Notes under the pieces: generated by a model
What the model saw: the letters and a program-made list of their open reading frames with translations, nothing else
Told to the model about the DNA's origin: nothing
Databases searched by the model: none
DNA from: Pseudomonadota bacterium
GTDB taxonomy: Bacteria; Pseudomonadota; Gammaproteobacteria; Burkholderiales; Burkholderiaceae_C
DNA length: 64,000 nucleotides
Direction of reading: 5' to 3'
NCBI GenBank assembly: GCA_963204815.1
Contig: CAUJHQ010000083.1
Coordinates: 1 to 64,000 of the forward strand
Translations under genes and position numbers: made by a program
Part shown: positions 27,756-36,729 of the stretch, piece by piece
Numbering within the stretch: the stretch's first letter is position 1
How the letters are laid out: each line of letters begins with the position of its first letter

Positions 27756-29086
27756 GCCGGCACCATGACCTGCTGCCCTGGCCGGAAGCGCGGCGGGCTG
27801 GCGGCCTTGTCGACGAGCAGGCTGTCGACACCGTCGACGCGCAGGCGCAGCCAGGCCGCGCCGGCCGGCAATTCGGGCGCGAAGACGAACACCAGCGCGT
27901 CGGCGGCGGCCGTGCGCCGCGCCGCCACCGCCGTGTGCGTGCCCAGCGCCAGCACGGCCGGCTGTTCGGGCCGCACCTGCGGCCGCGCGAAGAGCCGCAC
28001 CGTGACGGCGCCGGTGGTGCGCTGGATGTCGACGGCGGCGAGGCCAAGCGCCGCATCGGCCGCGATGGCGGCGTCGGGTGCCAGCAGCAGCGGCAGCGAG
28101 TTCGTCTCGCGCTCCGCCGCTTCGCCCGGCGGCGTCAGCACGAAGCTCAGCTGCCACTGCCCGGCCGGCAGGCCGGTGTGCGCCGCGGCGTCGGCCGGCA
28201 GCGTGAAGGTTGCGCTGCGCCCGCCGGCGGCCACGGTGGCGGGCAGATCGACCGGGTCGTCGACGAGGCGGTGGCGCAGCCGCGCGCGCACGTTCGCGCC
28301 GGCCAGGCGAACGCCTTCGACCGTGACGCCGTCGCCCAGCCGGGCGGCGCCCTGGTTCAGTGGCGGCACCACCTTCAGCAGCGTGGGCCCCGGCGGCAGC
28401 AGGTCGGGCTGCACGGCGATGCCGCGGTCGCGGCCGGTGGCGGCGTCGACCACCCCGCGCGACAGCACCGGCAGCGCACTGCGCGCGGCGCGCGTGGCCT
28501 CGATCAGCAGCACGCCGACGCGGTAGGCGGCCGAAGGCCGGTAGTGCGTCTTCAGGGCCGACCAGAGCTTGCTCATCTCGTCGCCGCTCATCGGCACCGG
28601 CGTGATGCGGATGGCCTCGAACTGGTCGGCCACGTCGCTGGCCGCCAGCGCCTGGAAGGCCGGCGGCAGCATCGACACGTCGAGCGGGCTGGGGTCGAGC
28701 GCGCGCCGGATCGCGGCGCGGTCGAGCATCGGCCGCTCGTGCAGGATGTGCATCGCGTAGCCCAGCAGGATCTCGGCCTGCAGGTCGGCGAAGCCGTAGG
28801 CGGTGACCAGGTAGTCGAGGTCCAGCGCCAGCGGCGGGTTGGCCGTGCGGTCGCCGAGGGCATTGCGCGACGGCAGTTCGCGGTTGCGCCAGGCCGCGTT
28901 CTCGCCCGCGTGGTGCAGGAACAGGTTGAGCCGCGGCGACGCGTCGGCGGCGTCGAGGTCGATGCGGTCGGGCGCGATCGTGCTCACCGTCACCGGGCCC
29001 AGCGTGCCGCTGATGTCGACGAGGCCGTTGTCGAGCAGGTTGCGAAGCACCGCGCTGACGGCGCCGATGGCGAGCGGCGAGCTCAT
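27752..29086 (-). CDS. DUF4255 (Pvc16-type) tail terminator/cap protein
   Basis: 444 aa. The N-terminal ~190 residues are DUF4255: SAVLRNLLDNGLVDISG, LDAADASPRLNLFLHHAGENAAWRNRELPSRN, PPLALDLDYLVTAYGFADLQAEILLGYAMHILHERPMLDRAAIRRAL. The remaining ~250 residues are beta-sandwich or IPT/TIG-like strands (LLKVVPPLNQGAARLGDGVTVEGVRLAG, GQWQLSFVLTPPGEAAERETN). In Afp and PVC the homologue caps the tube/sheath end distal to the baseplate. It overlaps the ATPase gene and the Pro/Ala-rich gene by 4 bp each. Confidence 0.85.
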   Translation of the reverse strand: MSSPLAIGAVSAVLRNLLDNGLVDISGTLGPVTVSTIAPDRIDLDAADASPRLNLFLHHAGENAAWRNRELPSRNALGDRTANPPLALDLDYLVTAYGFADLQAEILLGYAMHILHERPMLDRAAIRRALDPSPLDVSMLPPAFQALAASDVADQFEAIRITPVPMSGDEMSKLWSALKTHYRPSAAYRVGVLLIEATRAARSALPVLSRGVVDAATGRDRGIAVQPDLLPPGPTLLKVVPPLNQGAARLGDGVTVEGVRLAGANVRARLRHRLVDDPVDLPATVAAGGRSATFTLPADAAAHTGLPAGQWQLSFVLTPPGEAAERETNSLPLLLAPDAAIAADAALGLAAVDIQRTTGAVTVRLFARPQVRPEQPAVLALGTHTAVAARRTAAADALVFVFAPELPAGAAWLRLRVDGVDSLLVDKAASPPRFRPGQQVMVPA

Positions 29087-29751
29087 CGCGCGCCCCCGCC
29101 CTTGCCGCGCAGGTAGTCGCCGAGCGAGGGGCCGGTGCCGCGTGGCCGGCGTGGCGCCGGCGGCGGTGCCGTTGTCGCGGCTTCGGCAGGCAAGCGCACG
29201 TCGAGGCGGTCGATGCTGACGCGCACCACGGTGGGCGCCGGCGGCGGCGGCGGGCGCGGCACGGACTGGGCGCGCAGGGGCGCCGGCGGTGCCGGCACGC
29301 GCGGCGCCGGGCGGTGCGTCACGGTGGCCGCGGTGGGTGCCGCGCGGGCGATGGCCGGTGCGGCGGCCGGGGGCGGCGGCACCGCGGCCACGGCGGCGGG
29401 GGTGTCGCGCTCGCTCACGCGCGCCGCCGGGGGGGCCGGCGGCAGCGCCACGGGCAGGGCGGTGGCCTGCGGCGCGGCCGGTGCAGGCGGCAGGGTCGGT
29501 GCGATGGGCGATGCCGGCGCCAGCGCCGGCGGCCGCGACGCGGGCGACACCGCTGGCGTGGCCGGCGCCGACGGCAGCGCGTGTGCGACGGGCGCCACCG
29601 GCGGGGGCGGCTGCGCCGCGACGGGTGCCGGCGGCGTTTCGTCGGGCGGTGTTGGCGCTTGCGTGGCCGTGGCCAGCCGTGTTGCGATGTCGGCACGCAC
29701 GGCACCCGGCGCGAGCGCGCGGCCAGGGTGCAGCCGGTGCAGGAAGGTCAT
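29083..29751 (-). CDS. Pro/Ala-rich eCIS protein with conserved short C-terminal tail
   Basis: 222 aa from the ATG at 29751. Only the ends look structured: the start MTFLHRLHPGRALAPGAVRAD and the end VVRVSIDRLDVRLP ... GTGPSLGDYLRGKGGGAR. The ~150 residues between are almost entirely Pro, Ala and Val, so disordered and extended. Proteins with this design occur between the DUF4255 gene and the zinc-knuckle gene in tail-like clusters; function is unknown to me. The tail could be a docking peptide. The longer frame to 30093 is out of phase with the neighbouring real gene. Confidence 0.6.
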   Translation of the reverse strand: MTFLHRLHPGRALAPGAVRADIATRLATATQAPTPPDETPPAPVAAQPPPPVAPVAHALPSAPATPAVSPASRPPALAPASPIAPTLPPAPAAPQATALPVALPPAPPAARVSERDTPAAVAAVPPPPAAAPAIARAAPTAATVTHRPAPRVPAPPAPLRAQSVPRPPPPPAPTVVRVSIDRLDVRLPAEAATTAPPPAPRRPRGTGPSLGDYLRGKGGGAR

Positions 29752-29755
29752 CGCG

Positions 29756-30478
29756 TCAGCCGCTCTCGGCCAGTTGCAGGTAGGCGCGGCGCCGTGTCGG
29801 CGACAGCGCCAGCACCTCGGCTTCGTTCCAGCCGTAGCGGCGCGCCAGCGCGTCGACGTCGAGCAGGGTCTGCTCGGCGCGTGACTGCACGAACGACCAG
29901 AGCGAGCGCGCCGGGTCGAATGCGGCGTCCCACTGGCACGCACAGGCCGGGCAGTCGACCGCGAAGGACAGCGCCGCGGCGGGGTCGAGCGCCTCCATGC
30001 GTTCGGCCAGCGCGCCCAGCAGCGGCGGCGGCAGCGGCCCGGCGGCGCCGTCGTCGTGCAGGCAGCGTGCGAGCAGCCGGGCGACGAAGTCATCGACGTC
30101 GGGCGTGTCGGCCGCCGCGATGTCGGCGGGCGCGGGCAGGCGAAAGCGCAGCGTGCGGCCGCCGACGTCGAGCGCGTGGTCCTGCGGCGCCGGCGGGGGC
30201 GGCAGGGCGGCGGCCAGCGCGCCGAGGTCGACCTCGAAGCCGAGGTCCTCGCCGCAGCCCGGGCAGTTGCAGCGCAGCGGCAGCGCGTCGCCGCTGATGC
30301 GCCGGTGCAGCGCCAGCACGCGCAGCCGCTGGGCGCCCACGGTGCTCACGGCGGGGCCGTCCGCCTGCGCGGCGAACAGCGCCTCGCGCGCCGGCCAGCG
30401 CAGCGGCAGCGCGCGCTCCCACAGGTCGAGCAGGGCGCGGTCGTCGAGCGGCGTCATGTCGCTCGCCACACGCGTCAT
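29756..30478 (-). CDS. Zinc-knuckle eCIS protein (T4 gp26/baseplate chaperone-like position)
   Basis: 240 aa. Two Cys knuckles are visible: LRCNCPGCGEDLG (Cys70, 72, 75) and AVDCPACACQWDA (Cys176, 179, 181), likely one zinc site. The C-terminus reads LLDVDALARRYGWNEAEVLALSPTRRRAYLQLAE, a conserved ending in proteins at this locus of eCIS clusters and in phage-tail chaperones. ATG 30478 overlaps the stop of the tube gene by 4 bp (ATGA), so I prefer it to the Met at 30457. A role in assembly rather than as a structural part is likely but inferred. Confidence 0.65.
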   Translation of the reverse strand: MTRVASDMTPLDDRALLDLWERALPLRWPAREALFAAQADGPAVSTVGAQRLRVLALHRRISGDALPLRCNCPGCGEDLGFEVDLGALAAALPPPPAPQDHALDVGGRTLRFRLPAPADIAAADTPDVDDFVARLLARCLHDDGAAGPLPPPLLGALAERMEALDPAAALSFAVDCPACACQWDAAFDPARSLWSFVQSRAEQTLLDVDALARRYGWNEAEVLALSPTRRRAYLQLAESG

Positions 30479-30999
30479 GCGGGCTCGGTGAAGCCGGGTT
30501 CCGAAGGCTCGGCGACGTCGTAGTCGCGCTCCCAGCCCTCGTTCTCGAGCTTGAGCGTCTGGATGAGCACCGCGTTCGCGTTCGCGTCGAGGTCGGCCTG
30601 CGCCTGGTACTCGCTGACCCAGCAGCGGTAGACCCGGTACGCGATGGCGAGCTGGCCGGCTTCGTTGTAGACCTCGATGATGATGTCCTTGCGGAAGTCC
30701 TTCAGCGAGACCTCGGCGCCGAGGCCGGATCCGAAGTTCCACACCTTGTTGGCCCACTTCTCGAACTCGGTGTCGTGGGTGACGCCGCGCTCCAGCGTGA
30801 TGCCCTCGAACTTGGTGCGCCCGGGCGACTTGCGGCTGCTGCTGGGGTCGCCGCCTTCGCGGTGCTCGACGACTTCGGTGCTGCGCTTCAGCGCCGAGCA
30901 CTTGCTGATGCCGGCGACGTAGCGGCCGTCCCACTTGATGCGGAATTTGAAGTTCTTGTACGGGTCGAAACGCGAGGCGTTGACGGAGAACTGGGCCAT
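30475..30999 (-). CDS. Tail tube protein (T4 gp19-like)
   Basis: 174 aa. It shows the phage T4-like tube family pattern: DPYKNFKFRIKWDGRYVAGISKCSALKRSTEVVEHREGGDPSSSRKSPGR (given here as the span from residue ~12 to ~61), then FEGITLERGVTHDTEFEKWANKVW and AIAYRVYRCWVSEYQAQADLDANANAVLIQTLKLENEGWERD. It forms the inner tube of the particle. The start at 30999 lies 23 bp after the sheath gene. Only one tube gene is present, unlike Afp and PVC, which carry extra tube paralogues. Confidence 0.92.
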   Translation of the reverse strand: MAQFSVNASRFDPYKNFKFRIKWDGRYVAGISKCSALKRSTEVVEHREGGDPSSSRKSPGRTKFEGITLERGVTHDTEFEKWANKVWNFGSGLGAEVSLKDFRKDIIIEVYNEAGQLAIAYRVYRCWVSEYQAQADLDANANAVLIQTLKLENEGWERDYDVAEPSEPGFTEPA

Positions 31000-31022
31000 G
31001 GCGTGTCCTTTGTGCGGTGCCT

Positions 31023-32543
<1,521 letters not shown>

Positions 32544-32752
32544 GCGCGCTCTCCTTGGCAGACTCGGCGTGGAGGATCCGATGGCCGCGCGCCGCGGCGC
32601 CCGGGGCACGCCGTTGTAGGCTGCACCCGCAGGCGTGACCAACCCTAAGCCTAGGGGTGGCTGTGTGCGGCGCGTCGTCGTGCCGGCAGCGCGCCGGTGC
32701 TGCGCGTCCGTCTTGAACCGGATCAAGGCGCGTCCTGCGGCGCTCAGGTCAG
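32544..32752. promoter_or_regulatory. Divergent promoter region, eCIS operon / hemerythrin gene
   Basis: 209 bp between the sheath gene (minus) and the hemerythrin gene (plus). It contains an FNR-type box at 32713-32726 and a 14-bp palindrome CCCTAAGCCTAGGG at 32643-32656. TAGGCT or TAGGGT within the palindrome could serve as a minus-strand -10. No other gene is supported. Confidence 0.45.
32713..32726. promoter_or_regulatory. FNR/Anr/Dnr-type box
   Basis: TTGAACCGGATCAA matches the FNR-family consensus TTGAT-N4-ATCAA at 9 of 10 fixed positions. It lies 26 bp before the hemerythrin start and 169 bp before the sheath start. Being only ~33 bp from the hemerythrin ATG it is too close for ordinary class II activation of that start, so it may act on the eCIS side or from a later hemerythrin start (ATG 32762). 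Confidence 0.5.
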
Positions 32753-33226
32753 ATGGCCGCCATGCGACATGACGATGCCCCACCCGCCGACGACGTTGCC
32801 GCGCTGATTGCGCACATCGTCGATCGCTTCCACGAGACCCACCGGCGCGAGCTGCCGGCACTGGCGGCACAGGCGCGCGCAGCGGGGGCGCCGGCGGCCG
32901 ACCTTGCCGTTCACCTGGTCTCGATGACCGAGGCCCTCGAGCTGCACATGTTCAAGGAGGAGATGCGCCTGTTCCCGATGATGGAGCAGGGCGGCAGCAC
33001 GCTCGTCGGCCTGCTGATCGACGACCTCGAGCGCGAGCACCGTGCGCACGATCAGGCCATCGCCCGGCTCGAGGCGCTGGCCGCTGCATTGCCGGCCACC
33101 GAGGGCGCGCTGCGCGCCGGCGTGGCCGGGTTCGTCGCCGACCTCGGCGAGCACGTGCGTCTCGAGGACGAGGTGCTGTTCCCCCGCTTCGCGGCGCGCC
33201 CGCGCGGCGCGGCCTTGCTGCCGTAG
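32753..33226 (+). CDS. Hemerythrin (HHE) domain protein, RIC/YtfE-like C-terminal fold
   Basis: 157 aa forming one four-helix bundle. Ligand-type residues follow the order of di-iron RIC proteins: His27/His30 (DRFHETH), His65 and Glu69 (HMFKE), His96 (EREHRAHD), His134 and Glu138 (HVRLE). The N-terminal ScdA domain of YtfE is absent, so it is a stand-alone HHE protein. Relatives repair iron-sulfur clusters or sense O2 or NO. The FNR-type box just upstream fits control by oxygen or NO. ATG 32753 and ATG 32762 are both possible starts, and no strong SD distinguishes them. Confidence 0.8.
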   Translation: MAAMRHDDAPPADDVAALIAHIVDRFHETHRRELPALAAQARAAGAPAADLAVHLVSMTEALELHMFKEEMRLFPMMEQGGSTLVGLLIDDLEREHRAHDQAIARLEALAAALPATEGALRAGVAGFVADLGEHVRLEDEVLFPRFAARPRGAALLP

Positions 33227-33241
33227 TGGTGCGGCGCCGGC

Positions 33242-34219
33242 TCAGGCGGCGGCCGCCACCGTGGTGCCGGCCTGGCGGCGGCGCCAGGCCGCGGGCGGCA
33301 TGCCGTACTCGCGCCGGAAGGCACGGCTGAACGCCGTGTCGGTCTGGTAGCCGACCTCCTCGGCGATGCGCGACAGCGGCGCGTTGCTGCGCGCGAGCAG
33401 GTTCGTCGCCAGCAGCATGCGCCACTGCGCCAGGTACTGCATCGGCGCCTGGCCGACGAGTTGCGCGAAACGCTCGGCCAGCACCGAGCGCGACGTGCCG
33501 GCCGTGCGGGCCAGCTCCTCCAGCGTCCACGCCCGCGCGGGCTCGGCGTGCAGCGCGCGCAGCGCGGCGCCGACGATGCGGTCGCCGACGCCGGCCAGCC
33601 AGCCGGTGCGGCCCTCGGCCTGCTCGTTCATGTGGATGCGCAGCACCTCGATGAACAGCACCTCGGCCAGCTTGGCGAGCACGCCCTGGCCGCCGGGACG
33701 CGGCGAGCGCGCCTCGGCGAGCGCGTAGCGCAGCGAGGCTTCGAGCCAGACGCCGGCATTGGAGCCGCGCACGCTGACCTTCACGATCGGCGGCAGCCCG
33801 GCCAGCAGCAGGCGCGCCAGGCGCGCGTCGCAGGCCAGGTAGCCGCAGACCAGCTTCGTCGTCGCGCCGCCGCCGCCGTAGGCCAGCAGGCGCGGCCGCC
33901 GCGCGAGCACTTCGTGCAGCCGCGCGCCCGACGCCGGCGGCAGCCCCGGCTGCGAGCCCATGCGGTGCGCGTCGCCGCGCGGGAACAGCACCGCGTCGCC
34001 GGCCACCAGGTGCAGCGGCGGCGCGTCGCCCAGCTCGACCCAGCAGTCGCCTTCGGTGATCAGGTGGAAGATCACCACCCGTTCGGCGGTCGGCTCGAGG
34101 AACGGCGCGGCGGCGTCGGCGTGCGGCGACTGGTAGCACCACGGCGCGCTGAAGCGGCCGTGCAGGAAGATCGCGCCGACCAGGCGCACCACGCGCAGCG
34201 TCTGCGACAGCGCGTCCAT
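33242..34219 (-). CDS. AraC-family regulator with N-terminal cupin domain
   Basis: 325 aa. The N-terminal half is the AraC cupin type (RVVIFHLITEGDCWVELGDAPPLHLVAGDAVLFPRGDAHRMGS). The C-terminal ~100 residues contain both helix-turn-helices: WTLEELARTAGTSRSVLAERFAQLVGQAPMQYLAQWRM and PLSRIAEEVGYQTDTAFSRAFRREYGMPPAAWRR. The start overlaps the OsmC stop (TGATG), so the regulator is translated from the same transcript and probably controls the OsmC/methyltransferase region, where iterated repeats lie. Confidence 0.85.
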   Translation of the reverse strand: MDALSQTLRVVRLVGAIFLHGRFSAPWCYQSPHADAAAPFLEPTAERVVIFHLITEGDCWVELGDAPPLHLVAGDAVLFPRGDAHRMGSQPGLPPASGARLHEVLARRPRLLAYGGGGATTKLVCGYLACDARLARLLLAGLPPIVKVSVRGSNAGVWLEASLRYALAEARSPRPGGQGVLAKLAEVLFIEVLRIHMNEQAEGRTGWLAGVGDRIVGAALRALHAEPARAWTLEELARTAGTSRSVLAERFAQLVGQAPMQYLAQWRMLLATNLLARSNAPLSRIAEEVGYQTDTAFSRAFRREYGMPPAAWRRRQAGTTVAAAA

Positions 34220-34749
34220 CAGGCCGCCACGTCGACGTGCAGGGCCACCGGCAACGGCTGCTCGACGGCGCAGGTCACGGGCGAGCAGCGTTCGGTCGAG
34301 GCGACCAGCGCGCGCAGCCGTTCGGCGGGCACGCCGGGGGCGCCGATGCGCACGTGCAGTTCCATCGCCAGCGGGCCGGCCGGCACCGGCCGGCCGTCGG
34401 CCTCGGGGATCGCGAACAGGCCGCGCGCGTCGGACCGGCTCGTCACGCGCGCTTCCAGTGTCCGCAGCGTGATGCCCTCGGCCGCGGCGGCCATCGCGAT
34501 GCGCGTCACCGCGCACGACGCCAGCCCGGCACGCAGCAGCCAGCCGGGCGTTGCCGCCGCGGCGTCGCCGCCAAGCTCGACCGGCATGTCGGTCGCGACC
34601 GCTTGCCCGGTGTCGCTGAGCACGCGCGTGCGCAGCCCGCCGTCCCAGTGCGCGGTCGCCGGCGAGTCCTCGCGCAAGCCGGCCTGCGGCTTGCGGCGCA
34701 GCACGGAGGCCACACGCTCCATCGCGGTGGCGATCTGTTCCAGTCCCAT
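34219..34749 (-). CDS. OsmC/Ohr-family peroxide-related protein
   Basis: 176 aa. It has the OsmC fold and both reactive cysteines: LASCAVTRIAMAAAAEGI (first Cys on the long helix) and ERCSPVTCAVEQPLPV (second). Family members reduce organic hydroperoxides or bind reactive electrophiles through this Cys pair. The N-terminal block (VLRRKPQAGLREDSPATAHWDGGLRTRV) is of the form seen in stand-alone OsmC proteins. It is first in a two-gene operon with the AraC regulator. Confidence 0.8.
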   Translation of the reverse strand: MGLEQIATAMERVASVLRRKPQAGLREDSPATAHWDGGLRTRVLSDTGQAVATDMPVELGGDAAAATPGWLLRAGLASCAVTRIAMAAAAEGITLRTLEARVTSRSDARGLFAIPEADGRPVPAGPLAMELHVRIGAPGVPAERLRALVASTERCSPVTCAVEQPLPVALHVDVAA

Positions 34750-34834
34750 CGCGGTGCCCCTGTTGAAGCCGAGCGCCGATTCTGGCCGCGCGGCCGGCGT
34801 GGCGCCAGCGCGCCGGCCCCGGCGCGGGCCTGCC

Positions 34835-34922
34835 GCGGACGTTGGGGCAGGCGCGGCGGACGCCGGGTCAGCCCGCGGCCGCGCCGCGGACGCGCGGGCA
34901 GGCCGCCGCGACGCGCGGGCAG
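34835..34922. repeat. Four iterated 16-bp repeats in a divergent promoter region
   Basis: GCGGACGTTGGGGCAG (34835), GCGGACGCCGGGTCAG (34856), GCGGACGCGCGGGCAG (34886) and a one-base-shorter GCGACGCGCGGGCAG (34908). Spacings are 21, 30 and 22 bp, giving two pairs each about two helical turns apart. Direct repeats at ~21-bp spacing are typical of AraC-family operators. The set lies between the OsmC-AraC operon and the methyltransferase genes. Confidence 0.6.
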
Positions 34923-34995
34923 GACGGCCGGCCGCCCGCGCGGCGACAGTGCTGCACCGCGCCGCACCGCCGGCCGCCCACTCCCGGAGATCCGC

Positions 34996-35808
34996 ATGAA
35001 CGCACCCGTCGACTTCGCCGCCCTCAAGACGCGCCAGCAGGCCGCCTGGGGCACCGGCGACTACGCCGTCATCGGCATCACGCTGCAGATCGTCGGCGAG
35101 TCGCTCGCCGAGGCCTGCGACCTGAAGACCGACGAGCGCGTGCTCGACGTCGCCGCCGGCAACGGCAACGCGACGCTGGCCGCGGCGCGCCGCGGCTGCC
35201 GCGTCACGTCGACCGACTACGTCGGCAGCCTGCTCGAGCGCGGTGCCGAACGGGCGCGCGCCGAGCGCCTGGAGGTCGCGTTCCAGACGGCCGACGTCGA
35301 GGCGCTGCCCTTCGACGACGCCAGCTTCGATGCCGTCGTCTCGACCTTCGGCGTGATGTTCGCGCCCGACCACGCGACCGCGGCCGCCGAGATGTCCCGC
35401 GTGGTGCGCGCCGGCGGCCGCATCGGCCTGGCGAACTGGACGCCCGACAGCCTGATCGGCCGCATGTTCAAGGTGCTCGGCCGCTACGTGCCGCCGCCGG
35501 CCGGCGTGCAGCCGCCGGCGCTGTGGGGCACCGAGGCGCACCTGCGCGCGCTGTTCGGCGGCGCCGCCGCGGCGGTGCAGGCGACGCCGCGCCACTTCAC
35601 GTTCCGCTACCGGTCGGCGGCGCACTTCGTCGATGTCTTCCGCCAGTGGTACGGGCCGGTCAACAAGGCCTTCGCGGCGCAGCCGCCGGAGAAGGCGCAG
35701 GCGCTGGCCGCCGAGCTCGCCGACCTGCTCGAAGGCCTGAACCGCGCCGGCCCCGGGTCGCTGGTCGTGCCGAGCGAGTACCTCGAGGTCGTGGTCACGC
35801 GGGCATGA
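34996..35808 (+). CDS. SAM-dependent methyltransferase (UbiE/class I)
   Basis: 270 aa. Motif I is VLDVAAGNGNATLAAAR (about residues 49-65); the acidic motif II follows in CRVTSTDYVGSLLERG, and the post-motif FDAVVSTFGVMFAPDHATAAAEMSRVVRAGGRIGLANWTPDSLIG is typical of UbiE-type enzymes. The substrate cannot be read. The SD CGGAGA is 8 bp upstream. It overlaps the next methyltransferase by 4 bp. Divergence from OsmC-AraC suggests joint control, perhaps detoxification by methylation, but this is inference. Confidence 0.8.
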   Translation: MNAPVDFAALKTRQQAAWGTGDYAVIGITLQIVGESLAEACDLKTDERVLDVAAGNGNATLAAARRGCRVTSTDYVGSLLERGAERARAERLEVAFQTADVEALPFDDASFDAVVSTFGVMFAPDHATAAAEMSRVVRAGGRIGLANWTPDSLIGRMFKVLGRYVPPPAGVQPPALWGTEAHLRALFGGAAAAVQATPRHFTFRYRSAAHFVDVFRQWYGPVNKAFAAQPPEKAQALAAELADLLEGLNRAGPGSLVVPSEYLEVVVTRA

Positions 35809-36641
35809 CGGGGGCGTTGGATGCGCGCCTGCAGCGGCGCGTCCAGCGCTACGGCTGGGAGCGCGCCGCCGAGGCCTACGCCCGCCACTGGCACGCCCTG
35901 CTCGCCGGCGTGCAGGGCGAACTGCTGGCGATGGCCGCCCCGGCCGCCGGCGAGGCGGTGCTCGACGTGGCCTGCGGCGCCGGCGCCGTGGCGGTCGCCG
36001 CGGCCGCGGCGGTCGGGCCGGCCGGGCGGGTGCTCGGCGTCGACCTTGCCGACGCGATGGTGCTGGCGGCCGGCCGGCGCGCCCGCGAGCTCGGTTTCGC
36101 ACACGCGCGCTTCGAGCGCATGGACGCCGAGCGGCTGGCGCTGCCCGATGCCGCGTTCGACGTCGCGCTGTGCGCGCTCGGCCTCATGTACCTGCCCGAG
36201 CCCGCCGCCGCGCTGCGCGAACTGAAGCGCGTGCTGCGCCCGGGCGGCCGCGTGGTGCTGGCGGTCTGGGGCGAGCGCGCGCACTGCGGCTGGGCGCCGT
36301 TGTTCGGCATCGTCGACGACGAAGTGCGCAGCGAGGTCTGCCCGCTGTTCTTCGGCCTCGGCCAGGGCGCGGCGCTGGCGCAGGCCTGCCGGGCCGCCGG
36401 CCTGCAGGTCACCGAGCAGCGGCGCCGCACCGACACGCTGGACCACGCCGACGGCGACGCGGCCTGCGCGGCGGCGTTCGCCGGCGGGCCGGTGGCGCTG
36501 GCCTGGTCGCGCTTCGACGCCGCGGTGCGCGAACGCGTGCAGGCGCGCTACCTCGACGCGATCGCGCCGTGGCGCGACGGCCGCGCCTACCGCGTGCCGG
36601 CCGAATACGTGCTCGTCGCGGCGCGGCGCCCGGTGGCCTGA
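35805..36641 (+). CDS. Second SAM-dependent methyltransferase, overlapping the first
   Basis: 278 aa. Motif I is VLDVACGAGAVAVAAA; then GRVLGVDLADAMVLAAGRRARELG, FERMDAERLALPDAAFDVALCALGLMYLPEPAAALRELKRVLRPGGRVVLAVWGE, all in the UbiE/COQ5 style. It is unlike the first methyltransferase outside these motifs, so the pair is not a recent duplication. The ATGA overlap implies coupled translation, perhaps two steps of one pathway or a heterodimer. Confidence 0.8.
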   Translation: MTGALDARLQRRVQRYGWERAAEAYARHWHALLAGVQGELLAMAAPAAGEAVLDVACGAGAVAVAAAAAVGPAGRVLGVDLADAMVLAAGRRARELGFAHARFERMDAERLALPDAAFDVALCALGLMYLPEPAAALRELKRVLRPGGRVVLAVWGERAHCGWAPLFGIVDDEVRSEVCPLFFGLGQGAALAQACRAAGLQVTEQRRRTDTLDHADGDAACAAAFAGGPVALAWSRFDAAVRERVQARYLDAIAPWRDGRAYRVPAEYVLVAARRPVA

Positions 36642-36687
36642 GGTGGCGGCGCCGGCGGGCGTGCGCGGCGCGGCGGCACGCCGAAGG

Positions 36688-36718
36688 CCGGCCCGAACGA
36701 ACGCGCAAAGCGGGCCGG
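36688..36718. terminator. Candidate bidirectional terminator between convergent genes
   Basis: CCGGCCCG (36688-36695), a 15-nt loop, CGGGCCGG (36711-36718), in the 88-bp gap between the methyltransferase pair and the convergent scpB-like gene. It has a perfect 8-bp stem and no T-run. Confidence 0.4.
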
Positions 36719-36729
36719 GGACACACCGC

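Noticed and set aside
32643-32656. Palindrome CCCTAAGCCTAGGG as operator for the eCIS operon
   Set aside because: The arms are only 5 bp with a 4-bp spacer, and such words occur by chance; kept only as a note in the promoter region.
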